64,000 nt of DNA from Pelagerythrobacter aerophilus (GCF_003581645.1 NZ_QXFK01000009.1:38197-102196); one strand, 5' to 3'; counted from the stretch's first letter, positions 1-9,272 are shown. The notes: generated by a model from the letters alone, not told the origin. A program made the numbers and translations.

Positions 1-82
1 GGTTCTCTTCGCCTGGAACGGCGAAAACATATTCGACGCCCTCGGCCTCGAGCGCGGCGACCATAAGATCGGAAGCTTTCAT
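1..82 (-). CDS. Acetolactate synthase-like TPP enzyme, 5' fragment
   Basis: Only the first 27 codons are inside the window; the gene runs off the left edge. The translated start, MKASDLMVAALEAEGVEY followed by VFAVPGEEN, matches the N-terminus of large-subunit acetolactate synthase-like thiamine pyrophosphate enzymes, where the GEEN segment carries the conserved Glu of the cofactor site. It reads away from the metal efflux operon and is probably ordinary metabolism flanking the island. The function rests on this short segment alone; other TPP-dependent decarboxylases share the motif. Confidence 0.6.
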   Translation of the reverse strand, partial: MKASDLMVAALEAEGVEYVFAVPGEEN

Positions 83-174
83 TCGTTGGTCCTCATTTTA
101 CGGGTTGCAGGGCGGTTCATGTCGTGCGCTGCCAAGCAGCTTACCCACAGCGACCGACCCGATCGCCGCGCTTG

Positions 175-1134
175 TCAATGGTCGCGGTCATGGTCGTGAT
201 GATGGTTCTTCTCGACCTGATGGTCCGGGATCATGTCGGGATCACAGTCTGCAGCGAGACAGGCTTCGAACGTTGCATGGGCGATGGCGTGCTGCGTCTC
301 GAGCATACCGCGAGCCCGCGCCTTCACATCCTCGAAAGCCTGCAACGAAGATTCGGCAGGAACGATATGCGCCTCAAGCGCGCGATAATGCTCACTGATG
401 CTCCAGACATGGACGTGATGGACGTCGGCCACGCCTTCTGTGTCACGCAGGTCGCTCACAATGCGATCGAACTCGCTTTCGTCCGGCACCGCACCCATCA
501 AGAGCCGCACCGTGCGAGGCAACAAAGTGACGCCCTGCCAGATCACATAGGCAGCAATGACCACAGTGATGATCAGATCGGCAATATAAAGTTCGTATCG
601 CAGAATGAGTACGCCAGCCACGATCACACCGACCGACGCCAGCGCATCGGACACATTGTGCAGAAAGGCGGCTTTCATGTTGAGGGAGTTCTTCGAGCTG
701 GCGTAAACCATCACCGCCGTAACCACGTCGATCACCAGCGCTATCCCGGCGACCCAGATTACGGTCCACCCCTCAACGGGTTGAGGGTCTGCGAAACGGT
801 TGATCGCCTCGACGAGCAGATAGAAACCGATGATAAGCAAAGTCGTCAGATTAATGAGCGCCGCCACGACTTCCGCACGAGCATAGCCGAAGGTCATAAG
901 CTTGTCGGCTGGCCGGCGCCCGATCCGCCTCGCAAACAGAGCCAGTCCAAGCGATGCCGCGTCGCTGAAATTGTGCAGCGCATCGGCGATCAGTGCGAGC
1001 GAACCCGACAATATCCCCCCGATGATCTGGGCGACAGTCAGCAGGACGTTGAGGGCGACGGCCAATACAAGGCGGCCGTCGCTCATGCTTTCTTCGCCGT
1101 GACTGTGCCCGGCATGACCGCCCGATTGTGCCAC
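175..1134 (-). CDS. CDF-family divalent metal exporter (CzcD/ZitB-like)
   Basis: A 319-residue cation diffusion facilitator: six membrane helices followed by a cytoplasmic domain, expected to swap cytosolic Zn/Co/Cd for protons. Both metal-site helices are intact (DALHNFSDA near residue 51 and HNVSDA in helix V), and the C-terminal segment VHHVHVWSISEHYRALEAH is typical. The N-terminus (HAGHSHG) and the C-terminal tail (HHHDHDRDH) are histidine-rich. The GTG start at 1134 is chosen because AGGAGG lies six bases upstream and the GTG shares a base with the TAG stop of the preceding gene; the longer open frame upstream has no such support. Last gene of the efflux operon that begins at 9172. Confidence 0.9.
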   Translation of the reverse strand: MAQSGGHAGHSHGEESMSDGRLVLAVALNVLLTVAQIIGGILSGSLALIADALHNFSDAASLGLALFARRIGRRPADKLMTFGYARAEVVAALINLTTLLIIGFYLLVEAINRFADPQPVEGWTVIWVAGIALVIDVVTAVMVYASSKNSLNMKAAFLHNVSDALASVGVIVAGVLILRYELYIADLIITVVIAAYVIWQGVTLLPRTVRLLMGAVPDESEFDRIVSDLRDTEGVADVHHVHVWSISEHYRALEAHIVPAESSLQAFEDVKARARGMLETQHAIAHATFEACLAADCDPDMIPDHQVEKNHHHDHDRDH

Positions 1135-2003
1135 TACCTGCCTCCTTTTTCTGTTCTCTTGGTCGTCGTAACGGACTGCGCGGGGGAATGCTGGAACGTG
1201 CTGTTCGAGACATCGAGTTCGCGCGACAGTTCTCCAAGCGCCGAGATCGCGAGGCCGAGCAGCGCGAACCCTCCGACGAATGCCAGGAGCGTAATATGAT
1301 TGGCGGCGACCGATCCGGTTCCCATGCGAAGCAGCGCGCGCGCCGATGCAACTATAAGAAAGCCCGGGATAATAGCCGCTAGCCAACCTCGCCCGTTGTC
1401 GGTGAATCCGTGCAGCGCCCAAAAGGTCAAGAGAGCGATCCCGATGAAAAACAGGGAAAAGAGGACAAGTAGCGCAAGCTGGTCCATCCTGCTCACTTGG
1501 GCGGATCGGTATTCATCGATCGCCTGGCGTCCTATTTCCAGGTTCGCAAAAACAAGCGCTGCAGACACCGCCATTGCTGTCGTCGCGGATGCAGCAGCGG
1601 CAGCACCCAAGATAACGCTGTAAGGCAGGATATCGGACGCCATCGACACCGAGATGCGACGTACCAGGGTTGGCCTATCGGAGCATCGCTCAGGTCCGTC
1701 ATCATCCGGTCTGAGTTTTGCGTATCGACCAAGCTCGTTGAAAATCAGAAGCAGCAGGCCGCCCGCCAGCATCAAACCAGTGAGTGTCCAGCGGGTGAGA
1801 GGAGATTGTCCCAGCGGAAGAGTTAGCAAGACGGCAAGGGCGGCAAAAGCACCCGAAACGCCGCCCGGCAGGAGCGGATGCAGGAAGCTCCAACTGCCTT
1901 TTGCCAATTTGCCGCCAATCATGACCCCGATGCCTGATAGCATCGCCAGGACAAGGACCCGCGAAAGGTCCTGCGCGGCAAACAAGGTATCGATTAGCGT
2001 CAA
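1134..2003 (-). CDS. Polytopic membrane protein of unknown family in metal efflux operon
   Basis: A 289-residue protein with about seven to eight hydrophobic segments and few charged residues in the membrane. I do not recognise the family. It is locked into the efflux operon: its TTG start overlaps the TGA of the CDF-like gene upstream (TTGA), and its TAG stop overlaps the GTG of the CDF gene downstream. One loop contains the acidic run RPDDDGPE, and the segment SMASDILPYSVILGAAAA begins a helix. A transport or accessory role for metal export follows only from its place between two CDF genes. The TTG start is inferred from the overlap; the long open frame upstream of it has no supporting features. 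Confidence 0.65.
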   Translation of the reverse strand: MTLIDTLFAAQDLSRVLVLAMLSGIGVMIGGKLAKGSWSFLHPLLPGGVSGAFAALAVLLTLPLGQSPLTRWTLTGLMLAGGLLLLIFNELGRYAKLRPDDDGPERCSDRPTLVRRISVSMASDILPYSVILGAAAAASATTAMAVSAALVFANLEIGRQAIDEYRSAQVSRMDQLALLVLFSLFFIGIALLTFWALHGFTDNGRGWLAAIIPGFLIVASARALLRMGTGSVAANHITLLAFVGGFALLGLAISALGELSRELDVSNSTFQHSPAQSVTTTKRTEKGGR

Positions 2004-2629
2004 TTCCTCTTCTCGCCGTGGACGGTTCCCGCCTCGTCGTGCACATCCATATGCGTATCGCGCAGGATCTGCACTCCGCCGTAAAGCGCTATGCAGGCGA
2101 CCGCTATTCCGACCACTAGGTCGGGCCAGTTGGCACCGGTAATCAGCACAACGATGCCGGCGATGATGATCCCGCCATTGGAGATGAAGTCGTTGAAGCT
2201 GAAGGTTGTCGCCGCCCGCATATTGACGTCCTTGTTCTCCACCTTCTGCAACAGGCGCAGGCAATAGAGATTCACCAGTCCCGCGACGAACGCCATCGCC
2301 ATCATCAGCATGCCGCCCGGATCGGAACCTTCCACGAACCGTCGGTAAGCATCGAAAATGACCCCAGCGGAGAAGACCAGCAGCATGATGCCGGAGAAAC
2401 GCGCGGCCCCGCGTTTCCAGGTCCGCGAGCGGGTTAGCGCAAGCAGGCTGAGCGCATAAACGATTGCATCCGATGAATTATCGAGGCCGTTTGCCAACAG
2501 CGCGTTGGAATCGGCAAAATATCCGACCGCGAAGAAGCCGATCGCGATGGCGACGTTAAGCCACAGGACAACCCACAGGGTCTTGCGCTTTTCGGGCGAC
2601 CCGGCATCGACCTCATGTCCGCCACTCAT
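2000..2629 (-). CDS. Short CDF-like cation transporter lacking the cytoplasmic domain
   Basis: A 209-residue protein that aligns by pattern with the membrane half of cation diffusion facilitators (GYFADSNALLANGLDNSSDA and a late helix FSFNDFISNGGIIIAG), but it ends right after helix VI with no C-terminal metal-binding domain. The usual HxxxD pairs are replaced by DN..SD and ND..SN, so metal specificity or activity may differ from classical CzcD. The ATG overlaps the upstream stop (ATGA) and is preceded by GGAGG. It may be a minimal exporter, a hetero-oligomer partner of the full CDF encoded at 175, or a diverged sensor. Confidence 0.75.
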   Translation of the reverse strand: MSGGHEVDAGSPEKRKTLWVVLWLNVAIAIGFFAVGYFADSNALLANGLDNSSDAIVYALSLLALTRSRTWKRGAARFSGIMLLVFSAGVIFDAYRRFVEGSDPGGMLMMAMAFVAGLVNLYCLRLLQKVENKDVNMRAATTFSFNDFISNGGIIIAGIVVLITGANWPDLVVGIAVACIALYGGVQILRDTHMDVHDEAGTVHGEKRN

Positions 2630-2997
2630 GCTGCGTCCTCCCCGGTTTGTACCCAGCTTTCCGCATGACTACGCTGTGTTGGCCGGAAGAACTTCATTTC
2701 GGTGCGGAAGAGTGAGGATGACAATTTCGTGCCCCACTCTTCCCATTCGCTGTCGCCGATTATGGCGATCCGGCCGAAACAATCCTTATGCCGGATGTCG
2801 AACTTGAGATCGCGCCAGAGACCTCCGAAGTTCCAACCCGAAAAGTCAGGCGCGAGCTCGATCACCATCGGGACGGTACCGGCCTCGCGCTCTGCGATAT
2901 GTTCGAATTGGGGAACAAAGCGGTCATAGGCTTCATCCCCCTGCCTGCCTCCGGCACGTATCCAGAGCAGTCCGTTCTTTTCCTTCAGTGCCAGCAC
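2626..2997 (-). CDS. SpoIIAA-like (STAS/SEC14-type) protein
   Basis: A 123-residue soluble protein resembling the SpoIIAA-like family: an N-terminal strand LLWIRAGG, a central block with LAPDFSGWNFGGLWRDLKFD, then RIAIIGDSEWEEWGT and a C-terminal FFRPTQRSHAESWV. Members of this family are often encoded beside transporters but have no settled biochemical role; ligand or membrane-protein binding is assumed. It starts with GTG at 2997 behind AAAGGAGA and lies 22 bases after czcA, so it is probably co-translated with the efflux genes. Its position between the RND pump and the CDF genes suggests an accessory or regulatory role in metal export, which is inference. Confidence 0.7.
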   Translation of the reverse strand: MLALKEKNGLLWIRAGGRQGDEAYDRFVPQFEHIAEREAGTVPMVIELAPDFSGWNFGGLWRDLKFDIRHKDCFGRIAIIGDSEWEEWGTKLSSSLFRTEMKFFRPTQRSHAESWVQTGEDAA

Positions 2998-3019
2998 CGT
3001 ATTCTCCTTTCCCGATCGG

Positions 3020-6000
3020 TCATGCGATGTCCTTCAGCTCGCGCTGCTCATCGCTTGTCACATTGCGCCGCAGCCTGTCCCACCAACGCTGTCGCCAGGT
3101 CCGGTCATCTTCTCTGGTCCCGAAAACCAGCTTCAAGATTGCGGGCAAGACGAAAAGGGTCAGCGCGGTGGCGGTGATCAACCCTCCAATGACGACTGTC
3201 GCCAAGGGACGTTGCACTTCCGCGCCGGTCCCGGTCGCAATGGCCATCGGCACGAAGCCGAGCGATGCAACGAGCGCGGTCATGAGAACCGGCCTTAGGC
3301 GCGCCAATCCACCATCGACGATGGCGTCATCGAGCGCCATGCCCCTGTCGAGCCGCTGACGGATCGCAGTCACCATCACGAGGCCATTCAAGGTCGCCAC
3401 ACCCGACAGGGCGATAAAGCCTACCGCCGCAGATACCGAGAATGGCATCCCGCGTAGAGCCAAGGAGAAAATCCCGCCTGCCAGGGCCAACGGGATCGCG
3501 CTGAATACGGCGAGCGCCGGCACCCAGCCCCCAACCGCCATGTAAAGCAGCAAGAGAATGACCGCGAAAGCGATAGGAATGACTATCTGAAGTCTTTCCT
3601 GAGCAGCCTGGAGGTTCTGGTATTGACCGCCCCACTCGATAAACGCGGCAGCGGGCAGTTCGACCTGCGCCGCAACCCTTTCCTGGGCCTCTTCTACAAA
3701 AGACCCGAGGTCGCGTTCTCGCACGTTGGACGAAACGATCACCAGTCTGCGTCCCTGTTCCCGGCGAACCTCCGCGAGACCATCCACCACACGGAACTCG
3801 GCAACCGAGCGTAGCGGTATGGTTGCCCCGTTCGGGAGCAGCACCGGCAAAGCACCCAACTGGTCGAAATCGTCGCGGGTCGCGTCCGACAACCGCACAA
3901 CCACATCGAAGCGGCGATCGCCTTCGAAAACGAGGCCCGCAGGCCGACCGCCCAGTGCGATCGCCACCGATTGCGCAACGTCTTCGACCTTCAGCCCGTA
4001 ACGGGCAATCGCTGGCCGATCGAAGGCAATATCGAGGGTGGGGAACCCGGTCACTTGCTGGACCTTGACGTCCGCGGCGCCGTCGACATTGCGCAGCACG
4101 CCCGCAACCTCGTTCGCCGCCGAGGTCATGGCGCTGAGATCGTCTCCGTAGATCTTGACGGCAACATCTCCGCGAACGCCTGCGATCAATTCGTTGAACC
4201 GCAATTCGATCGGTTGGCTGAACTCGTAAAGGTTGCCGACGAGACTGCTGAGGGCGCTCTCCATTTGCGCGACCAACTCGTCCTTGGCGAGGTCGGGATC
4301 GGGCCATTCCTCACGGGGTTTGAGGATCACGTACGCATCGGAAGCGTTCGGCGGCATCGGGTCACTGGCCACTTCCGCCGTGCCCGTCCGCGAAAAGACA
4401 AGCTCGACTTGCGGAAATTGCTCGAGCCGGTCCTCTACCCGCCTTTGCATCGCGAGCGAACGTTCGAGCGATGTCGAAGGAATACGCAGCGATTGCACGG
4501 CGATGTCGCGCTCGTCCAATTGCGGTGTGAACTCGCTCCCGAGGAAGCTGAACACGAAGGCCGCAAAGGCGAAGATGCCGACGCCCATGCCGATGACCGG
4601 CCAAGGGCGGGTGATCGCCTTGCGGACCAGCGGTCCGTATCGCTCCTTGGCGATCCGGATCGGCTTGACCTCCTTTTCCGTCAGCTTCTTGTTGAGCAGG
4701 ATGGCGATCATTGCCGGGACGAAGGTCAGCGACAACACGAACGCCGAGGCGAGCGCGAGCATGACCGTGATCGCCATGGGCGAGAAGGTTTTGCCTTCGA
4801 CGCCGGTAAAGGTCAGAAGCGGTGCGAAGACGAGAAGTATGATCGCCTGCCCGTACACAGTCGGCTTGATCATTTCCTGCGCGGCAAGCCGCGTTTCCGT
4901 CAACCTTTCGCCCAGTGTGAGAAGCCGGCCTTCGTGTTCCTGCCGGGCCGCGAGCCTCGCGACGCTGTTCTCGACGATGATGACGGCACCATCGACGATC
5001 AGGCCGAAGTCCAGCGCACCCAGGCTCATGAGATTGCCCGAAACGCCGAGCCGGTTCATTCCGATCGATGCCATCAGCATAGAAAAGGGAATGACCAGCG
5101 CCGCGATGATCGCTGCCCGGATGTTGCCCAGCAGCAAGAACAGGATCGCGATCACCAGAAGCGCGCCTTCGACGAGATTCTTCTCGACGGTCGCGATCGT
5201 CGCATCGACCAGGGAAGACCGGTTGTAGACGATCTCCGCAACAATTCCTTTCGGCAGGGAGCTGCGAACTTCCTCGAGCCGTTCGGCCGCCTGGGCCGAC
5301 ACGGTGCGGCTGTTCTCGCCCGCGCGCATGAGCACGGTGCCCACGACCGCTTCATCGCCGTTCAGCGACGCCGCGCCCGTTCGCAGGTCGCCACCGATGC
5401 TGACCGTGGCGACGTCTCCTACGCGAATGGGGACTCCTTCGCGTGTAGAAACGACCGCCTGCTCGATATCCTCGACGCTGCCGAGGCGCGCATCGACCCG
5501 GGCGAGGAGGGCTTCGCCTGCCCGCTCGACGAAATTGGCGCCTTCGGCGAGGTTGGCCGCTTCCAGCGCGTCGATCACTTCGTCGAACGATAAACCGTAA
5601 CCGGTCAATCGCGCGGGATCGGGTTGAACGAGGTATTGCTTTTCGAAGCCGCCGATCGAGTCGACACCCGCCACACCGTCGACCGACCGCATGAGGGGGG
5701 CAACCACCCAGTCCTGGATGGTTCGCAGATAGGCAGCCTTGGCAACATCGCTGTCGAGCCGCTCGCCACGTTCGGTCACAAAGCTCCCGTCGGACTGCCA
5801 ACCGACCGCTCCGCCCAGCGGCGCTTCCTTGCCGTCAGGAAACTCGAACTCGATGGTATACATGAGCACTTCGCCCAAGCCGGTCGAGATGGGTCCCATC
5901 ACCGGTTCGGCACCCTCGGGTAGGGAGGCGCTTATGGGCGTCAGCCGTTCGTTGACCTGCTGACGCGCGAAATAGATGTTCGTCCCTTCCTCGAAAATTG

Positions 6001-6331
6001 CGGTCACCTGGCTGAACCCGTTGCGCGATATCGAGCGGGTCATCTCCAGACCCTCGATACCGGCAAGCCCGGTCTCGACAGGATAGGTGACCTGCGTTTC
6101 GACTTGCGAAGGCGACAGGGCTGGTGCCTCGGTGTTGATCTGCACCTGTACATTGGTGATATCGGGCACGGCATCGATGGGCAGGCGCAGCAAATTCACC
6201 ACGCCATAGATTGCCACACCGAGGGTCAGCACGACCATCGCCCAGCGAAAGCGCACGGCGACGTCGAGGATCATGCCGATCAGGCCATGGCGGTGGGGGC
6301 GATCCGCGTCCTGCATGTGATCAGTGTCCAT
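3020..6331 (-). CDS. czcA: CzcA-type heavy-metal RND efflux pump (first copy)
   Basis: A 1103-residue inner-membrane RND proton/metal antiporter of the HME class. It has 12 predicted membrane helices and two large periplasmic loops. The N-terminal block [20 protein letters not shown] and the helix IV signature [15 protein letters not shown] (two Asp and a Glu of the proton relay) place it with divalent-metal (Zn/Co/Cd/Ni) rather than Cu/Ag pumps. The start overlaps the end of czcB by 11 bases behind an AGGAGGAGG ribosome site. It should form the envelope-spanning complex with the czcB- and czcC-like genes just upstream. Exact metal specificity cannot be read from the sequence. A second, different czcA lies at 50378. 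Confidence 0.93.
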   Translation of the reverse strand: MDTDHMQDADRPHRHGLIGMILDVAVRFRWAMVVLTLGVAIYGVVNLLRLPIDAVPDITNVQVQINTEAPALSPSQVETQVTYPVETGLAGIEGLEMTRSISRNGFSQVTAIFEEGTNIYFARQQVNERLTPISASLPEGAEPVMGPISTGLGEVLMYTIEFEFPDGKEAPLGGAVGWQSDGSFVTERGERLDSDVAKAAYLRTIQDWVVAPLMRSVDGVAGVDSIGGFEKQYLVQPDPARLTGYGLSFDEVIDALEAANLAEGANFVERAGEALLARVDARLGSVEDIEQAVVSTREGVPIRVGDVATVSIGGDLRTGAASLNGDEAVVGTVLMRAGENSRTVSAQAAERLEEVRSSLPKGIVAEIVYNRSSLVDATIATVEKNLVEGALLVIAILFLLLGNIRAAIIAALVIPFSMLMASIGMNRLGVSGNLMSLGALDFGLIVDGAVIIVENSVARLAARQEHEGRLLTLGERLTETRLAAQEMIKPTVYGQAIILLVFAPLLTFTGVEGKTFSPMAITVMLALASAFVLSLTFVPAMIAILLNKKLTEKEVKPIRIAKERYGPLVRKAITRPWPVIGMGVGIFAFAAFVFSFLGSEFTPQLDERDIAVQSLRIPSTSLERSLAMQRRVEDRLEQFPQVELVFSRTGTAEVASDPMPPNASDAYVILKPREEWPDPDLAKDELVAQMESALSSLVGNLYEFSQPIELRFNELIAGVRGDVAVKIYGDDLSAMTSAANEVAGVLRNVDGAADVKVQQVTGFPTLDIAFDRPAIARYGLKVEDVAQSVAIALGGRPAGLVFEGDRRFDVVVRLSDATRDDFDQLGALPVLLPNGATIPLRSVAEFRVVDGLAEVRREQGRRLVIVSSNVRERDLGSFVEEAQERVAAQVELPAAAFIEWGGQYQNLQAAQERLQIVIPIAFAVILLLLYMAVGGWVPALAVFSAIPLALAGGIFSLALRGMPFSVSAAVGFIALSGVATLNGLVMVTAIRQRLDRGMALDDAIVDGGLARLRPVLMTALVASLGFVPMAIATGTGAEVQRPLATVVIGGLITATALTLFVLPAILKLVFGTREDDRTWRQRWWDRLRRNVTSDEQRELKDIA

Positions 6332-7484
6332 GCTCGGCCTCCTCCTTCTCGAGTTCAGCCTTCAGCAAGAAGGCGTTGGCGGTGGCTATCCGCCAATTTG
6401 CTTCGAGACCGGACTCGATGACCACCCGTCCTCCCGAACGCGCACCGGTGACCACTCGACGGGCTTGAAACCCGCGGCGCGTGCGAACGAAGACCACCTC
6501 TGCGCCATCGATTGTCTGGACGGCACTTTCCGGCACCGACATGCGGCCGGTATCGACCTCACCCGAGGGGCGGATACGTGCCTGCAAGAACGCACCGGGT
6601 TGCAGGCCGGGGATCGGCCTTGCCAGCGACAGGACCGCCGTAGCGCTGCGGCTTTCGGGATCGAGCGAGGGAGTGACGGATCGCACGCGCGCACCCACTT
6701 CCCGGTTGTCCGCGATTTCCAGCGTGGCCTCGTCGCCAGGCTGGATGCGGCTTGCTTCAGCCGACGGGAGGGCAACCTCGACCTGCATGCCGCTCGGGTT
6801 CACGACCTGGTAGAGTTCTTCTCCGGCCTCGACGAAGGACCCGAGAACGATAGGCGCCGAGGTCACTCGGCCCGCGAGCGGGCTCGTAACCGCGAGGGAG
6901 CGCCCGTCGCCGCTAACACCCGCCGCCGAGACTGCCGCTTGGGCACGCGCAAGTTCCGATTGAGCAACCTGCAGATTGGCTCGGGCGGCCTCGAGATCCT
7001 GCCGCGCGGTGACATTGGCTTCGAAAAGGCGGCGCTCTCGATCGTAGGCAGCAGACAATTCGTTGACCCGCGCGCCCGCTGCGCTGAGTTGCGCCGCAAG
7101 AGCAGCGGCGTCGGCGCTCTCGATGCGGGCAATCGTCTCTCCCTGCCTCACGTAATCACCCAGCGTTTTGCCGACACTGCGGACTACGCCCGCTGCGCGG
7201 GCATCGATGCGGGCACTTGCCGTCGGGCTTGCCGCGACGGTGGCCGGAAAGACCAGCTCGACCGCCGATCCCTGACCGACGGTTTCGACCTCTATCTGGG
7301 ACGCTTCGATTTGTTCGGCGCCAAGCAGGACAAGCCCTTCGGGAAGCTCGACCTCCTCACTCGTCTCCTCGGCGTTTTGGTCAGCTTTGTTGTCGGGCCA
7401 CAGCATGAGCGCCGCGACTACAAAGAGAATGACAAGGCCGATCACAACGGCCAGACGTTTACGGTTCATCGGAAAATACCTCAT
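6321..7484 (-). CDS. czcB: CzcB-type periplasmic adaptor protein (first copy)
   Basis: A 387-residue membrane-fusion protein with an N-terminal signal anchor (about residues 8-28) and an acidic linker. The lipoyl half-motifs are split around an alpha-helical hairpin rich in AAQLSAAGARVNELSAAYDRE-type heptads, followed by beta-barrel and membrane-proximal domains. It links CzcA to the outer-membrane channel. The ATG at 7484 overlaps the czcC stop (ATGA); a second ATG 15 bases later has GAGG upstream and may be the true start. It lacks the long N-terminal metal-binding domain present in the other CzcB of the window, and ends in HGH. Confidence 0.9.
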   Translation of the reverse strand: MRYFPMNRKRLAVVIGLVILFVVAALMLWPDNKADQNAEETSEEVELPEGLVLLGAEQIEASQIEVETVGQGSAVELVFPATVAASPTASARIDARAAGVVRSVGKTLGDYVRQGETIARIESADAAALAAQLSAAGARVNELSAAYDRERRLFEANVTARQDLEAARANLQVAQSELARAQAAVSAAGVSGDGRSLAVTSPLAGRVTSAPIVLGSFVEAGEELYQVVNPSGMQVEVALPSAEASRIQPGDEATLEIADNREVGARVRSVTPSLDPESRSATAVLSLARPIPGLQPGAFLQARIRPSGEVDTGRMSVPESAVQTIDGAEVVFVRTRRGFQARRVVTGARSGGRVVIESGLEANWRIATANAFLLKAELEKEEAEHGH

Positions 7485-8734
7485 TGTGCACCGAGCCAGA
7501 TCAGTGTCGCCGCCAGGCGGCCACGATCTTCCTGAGCTTGAATCAAAGCTTCACGGATGGTGTCGCGTGCTTCGGCCGCAGCCAGAACTTCGATCAGCGG
7601 AAACCTGCCGTTGCGGTAGCCAATCCGAACGAGCCGCAAGGCTTCTTCGGCTTGGGGCAAGGACGTCTCCGCGAGGGTCTCGACCCGCGCTTCGGCTGCC
7701 AAAAATTGTCCGCGGGCCTGCGTGACCTCGAGTTCGAAATCGGTGCGGGCAATTGCTTCCCGCGCCGTCGCGGCGCGAAGCCGCGCTTCGGCAGCGGCGA
7801 TGTTTCCCTGGTTGCGATTACGGAATGGAAGCGGGATCGAAACCCCCACGAGAAACGCCTGGTCTCTACTTTCCTCGAACCGTCGGATTCCGGCGGATAT
7901 TGCCGGATCCGGAATGCCTAAAGAGCGTTCCTGGGCGATCGCGGCATCCGCGGCCTCGCGTTCGGCACGAGCGACCTGAAGGCGTAAGGCCGAAGGTGAC
8001 GCGAGCAGCGTCGCCGGTGGTTCGATCTCGGGGAACACCGAAGGCACGTCCGCAGCAGGTGCTGCCTCGCCCCAAAGCGCGGCCAGCGCATTCCTCGCCG
8101 CACTGTCGGCAGCCAGGGCCGCTTCAAGCTCCGCGAGCGCCTCCGCAAGTGCCGCTTCGGCACGAAGCGAACGCAAGGGAGGCTCCCGCCCGACATCGAC
8201 CAGTACCCCTGCGATCCTGGCAAGCTCGCGGTTGCGCTCGACTATGTCCCGCGCGAGTTCCAATCGGGCTGCCGCAGCGACGGCTTCCACATAGCGCTCG
8301 CGCACCGATCGCCCGAGCTGAGCAACCGAGAGCGCTCCTGAAAGGGTCGCGACGCGCGCCTCCGCCTGGGCGGCGCGGACGCGCGCTCCTCGTTTGCCGC
8401 CCAATTCGAGCCGCTGACTCAGGGACAAGGTGTACTCGGTGGCCTGCAATCCCGAAAACGCGCCGCTTCCGGCAATGTTTTCGGCTTCGAAAGCAATTTC
8501 GGGGTTGGGCCGCAGCCGCGCCTGGTCGACGAGTGCCCGCGCCGCGTCGGCTTCGGCCCGCGGTCCGATCAGGCGCGGATTATCTGGGGGCTCATCTGCG
8601 CTGTCGACGATGCCCGCACGAGCGAGCGCAGCTTCGAGCGTCAGAAGCTCACGCTCCTGCGCCGCCACGGTCGTGGCTTGAGCGGCGAGGAACAGCCCTC
8701 CAAAGAGGACCCCTCGCCAATGAATGGCTGACAT
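7481..8734 (-). CDS. czcC: CzcC-type outer-membrane efflux channel (first copy)
   Basis: A 417-residue TolC-family outer-membrane factor. The signal peptide ends near AATTVAAQ. Two repeats of long amphipathic helices follow, with the family phrases QRLELGGKR, VSIPLPFRNRNQGNIAAAEA and RIGYRNGRFPLIEVLAA. It should dock on the CzcB adaptor encoded four bases into its own end. I prefer the ATG at 8734 (AGAGGA upstream and a normal signal peptide) over the longer open frame to 8779, which would add a charged 15-residue extension before the signal. Confidence 0.9.
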   Translation of the reverse strand: MSAIHWRGVLFGGLFLAAQATTVAAQERELLTLEAALARAGIVDSADEPPDNPRLIGPRAEADAARALVDQARLRPNPEIAFEAENIAGSGAFSGLQATEYTLSLSQRLELGGKRGARVRAAQAEARVATLSGALSVAQLGRSVRERYVEAVAAAARLELARDIVERNRELARIAGVLVDVGREPPLRSLRAEAALAEALAELEAALAADSAARNALAALWGEAAPAADVPSVFPEIEPPATLLASPSALRLQVARAEREAADAAIAQERSLGIPDPAISAGIRRFEESRDQAFLVGVSIPLPFRNRNQGNIAAAEARLRAATAREAIARTDFELEVTQARGQFLAAEARVETLAETSLPQAEEALRLVRIGYRNGRFPLIEVLAAAEARDTIREALIQAQEDRGRLAATLIWLGAQ

Positions 8735-8797
8735 TTTTCGAAAATTCCTCTGCTGACGATCCGAACTGCGCTGCGGCATGCAGCGCGGTGACGGTCG

Positions 8798-9172
8798 TCA
8801 GGCGCGAGGGGGGCGCTTCAGTCGGTCGGTAATGTCGGAAGCGAGCGCTTCGGCGGGAGGCGCATCGGGAACCACGACCAAGTGAGGGACCGAATCCTTC
8901 TGCACGGTGCCGGCAAAGCTCGCCCCGTGATGGCAATGGCCGTGTCCACACACGCCGTGTTGCTCGGCCGGCGCATCCGGATCGCCCGGCACTTCGTCGG
9001 CGGCTGCGGATGACGCAGAAGCGCTATCGAGCGAAGCCAGAACGGGCGTGCTTCCGGGCGCCACTTCGGCACCGCAAGCAGCAGCATCCGCCGCCGTCAC
9101 GAACACCATCGCGACCAGCATGAGCAGGACGACGAAAGGGTGCAGGACAAGGCGACGATAGCTTGTAGTCAT
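8798..9172 (-). CDS. Small secreted His/Cys-containing protein heading czc operon
   Basis: A 124-residue protein with a clear N-terminal signal peptide (hydrophobic core FVVLLMLVAMVFVTAADAAA). The mature part is low-complexity and acidic, with one metal-ligand cluster GVCGHGHCHHGAS. I do not recognise a family. It is the first gene of the efflux operon, 63 bases before czcC, and a comparable His-rich secreted protein precedes the second czc cassette at 47481. A periplasmic metal-binding or sensing role is therefore plausible but unproven. The ATG at 9172 is preferred over a TTG three codons upstream; the ribosome site is weak (GGAA). Confidence 0.6.
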   Translation of the reverse strand: MTTSYRRLVLHPFVVLLMLVAMVFVTAADAAACGAEVAPGSTPVLASLDSASASSAAADEVPGDPDAPAEQHGVCGHGHCHHGASFAGTVQKDSVPHLVVVPDAPPAEALASDITDRLKRPPRA

Positions 9173-9246
9173 GGATTCCAATGGCTCATAGCAAACCGCA
9201 TCAAGATTGCAAGTTCCGCAACACGATGAAGTATAAGTCTTTTGTT

Positions 9247-9272
9247 ACAGTATAACAGTCCTCGAATACTGT
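9247..9272. promoter_or_regulatory. Inverted repeat in czc operon promoter region
   Basis: ACAGTAT (9247-9253) and ATACTGT (9266-9272) are a perfect 7-base inverted repeat separated by 12 bases, in the AT-rich gap between the czc operon start (9172) and dmeF (stop at 9296). It lies 75-100 bases upstream of the first czc-operon gene and could be an operator or promoter element. No TTAAG-type box is present here, so this operon is probably controlled differently from the region to its right. Seen directly; the role is inference. Confidence 0.35.

Noticed and set aside
3971..5593. 540-codon plus-strand open frame inside czcA
   Set aside because: It is antisense to a clear RND pump and has the Arg/Asp/His-rich composition of a shadow frame in high-GC DNA.
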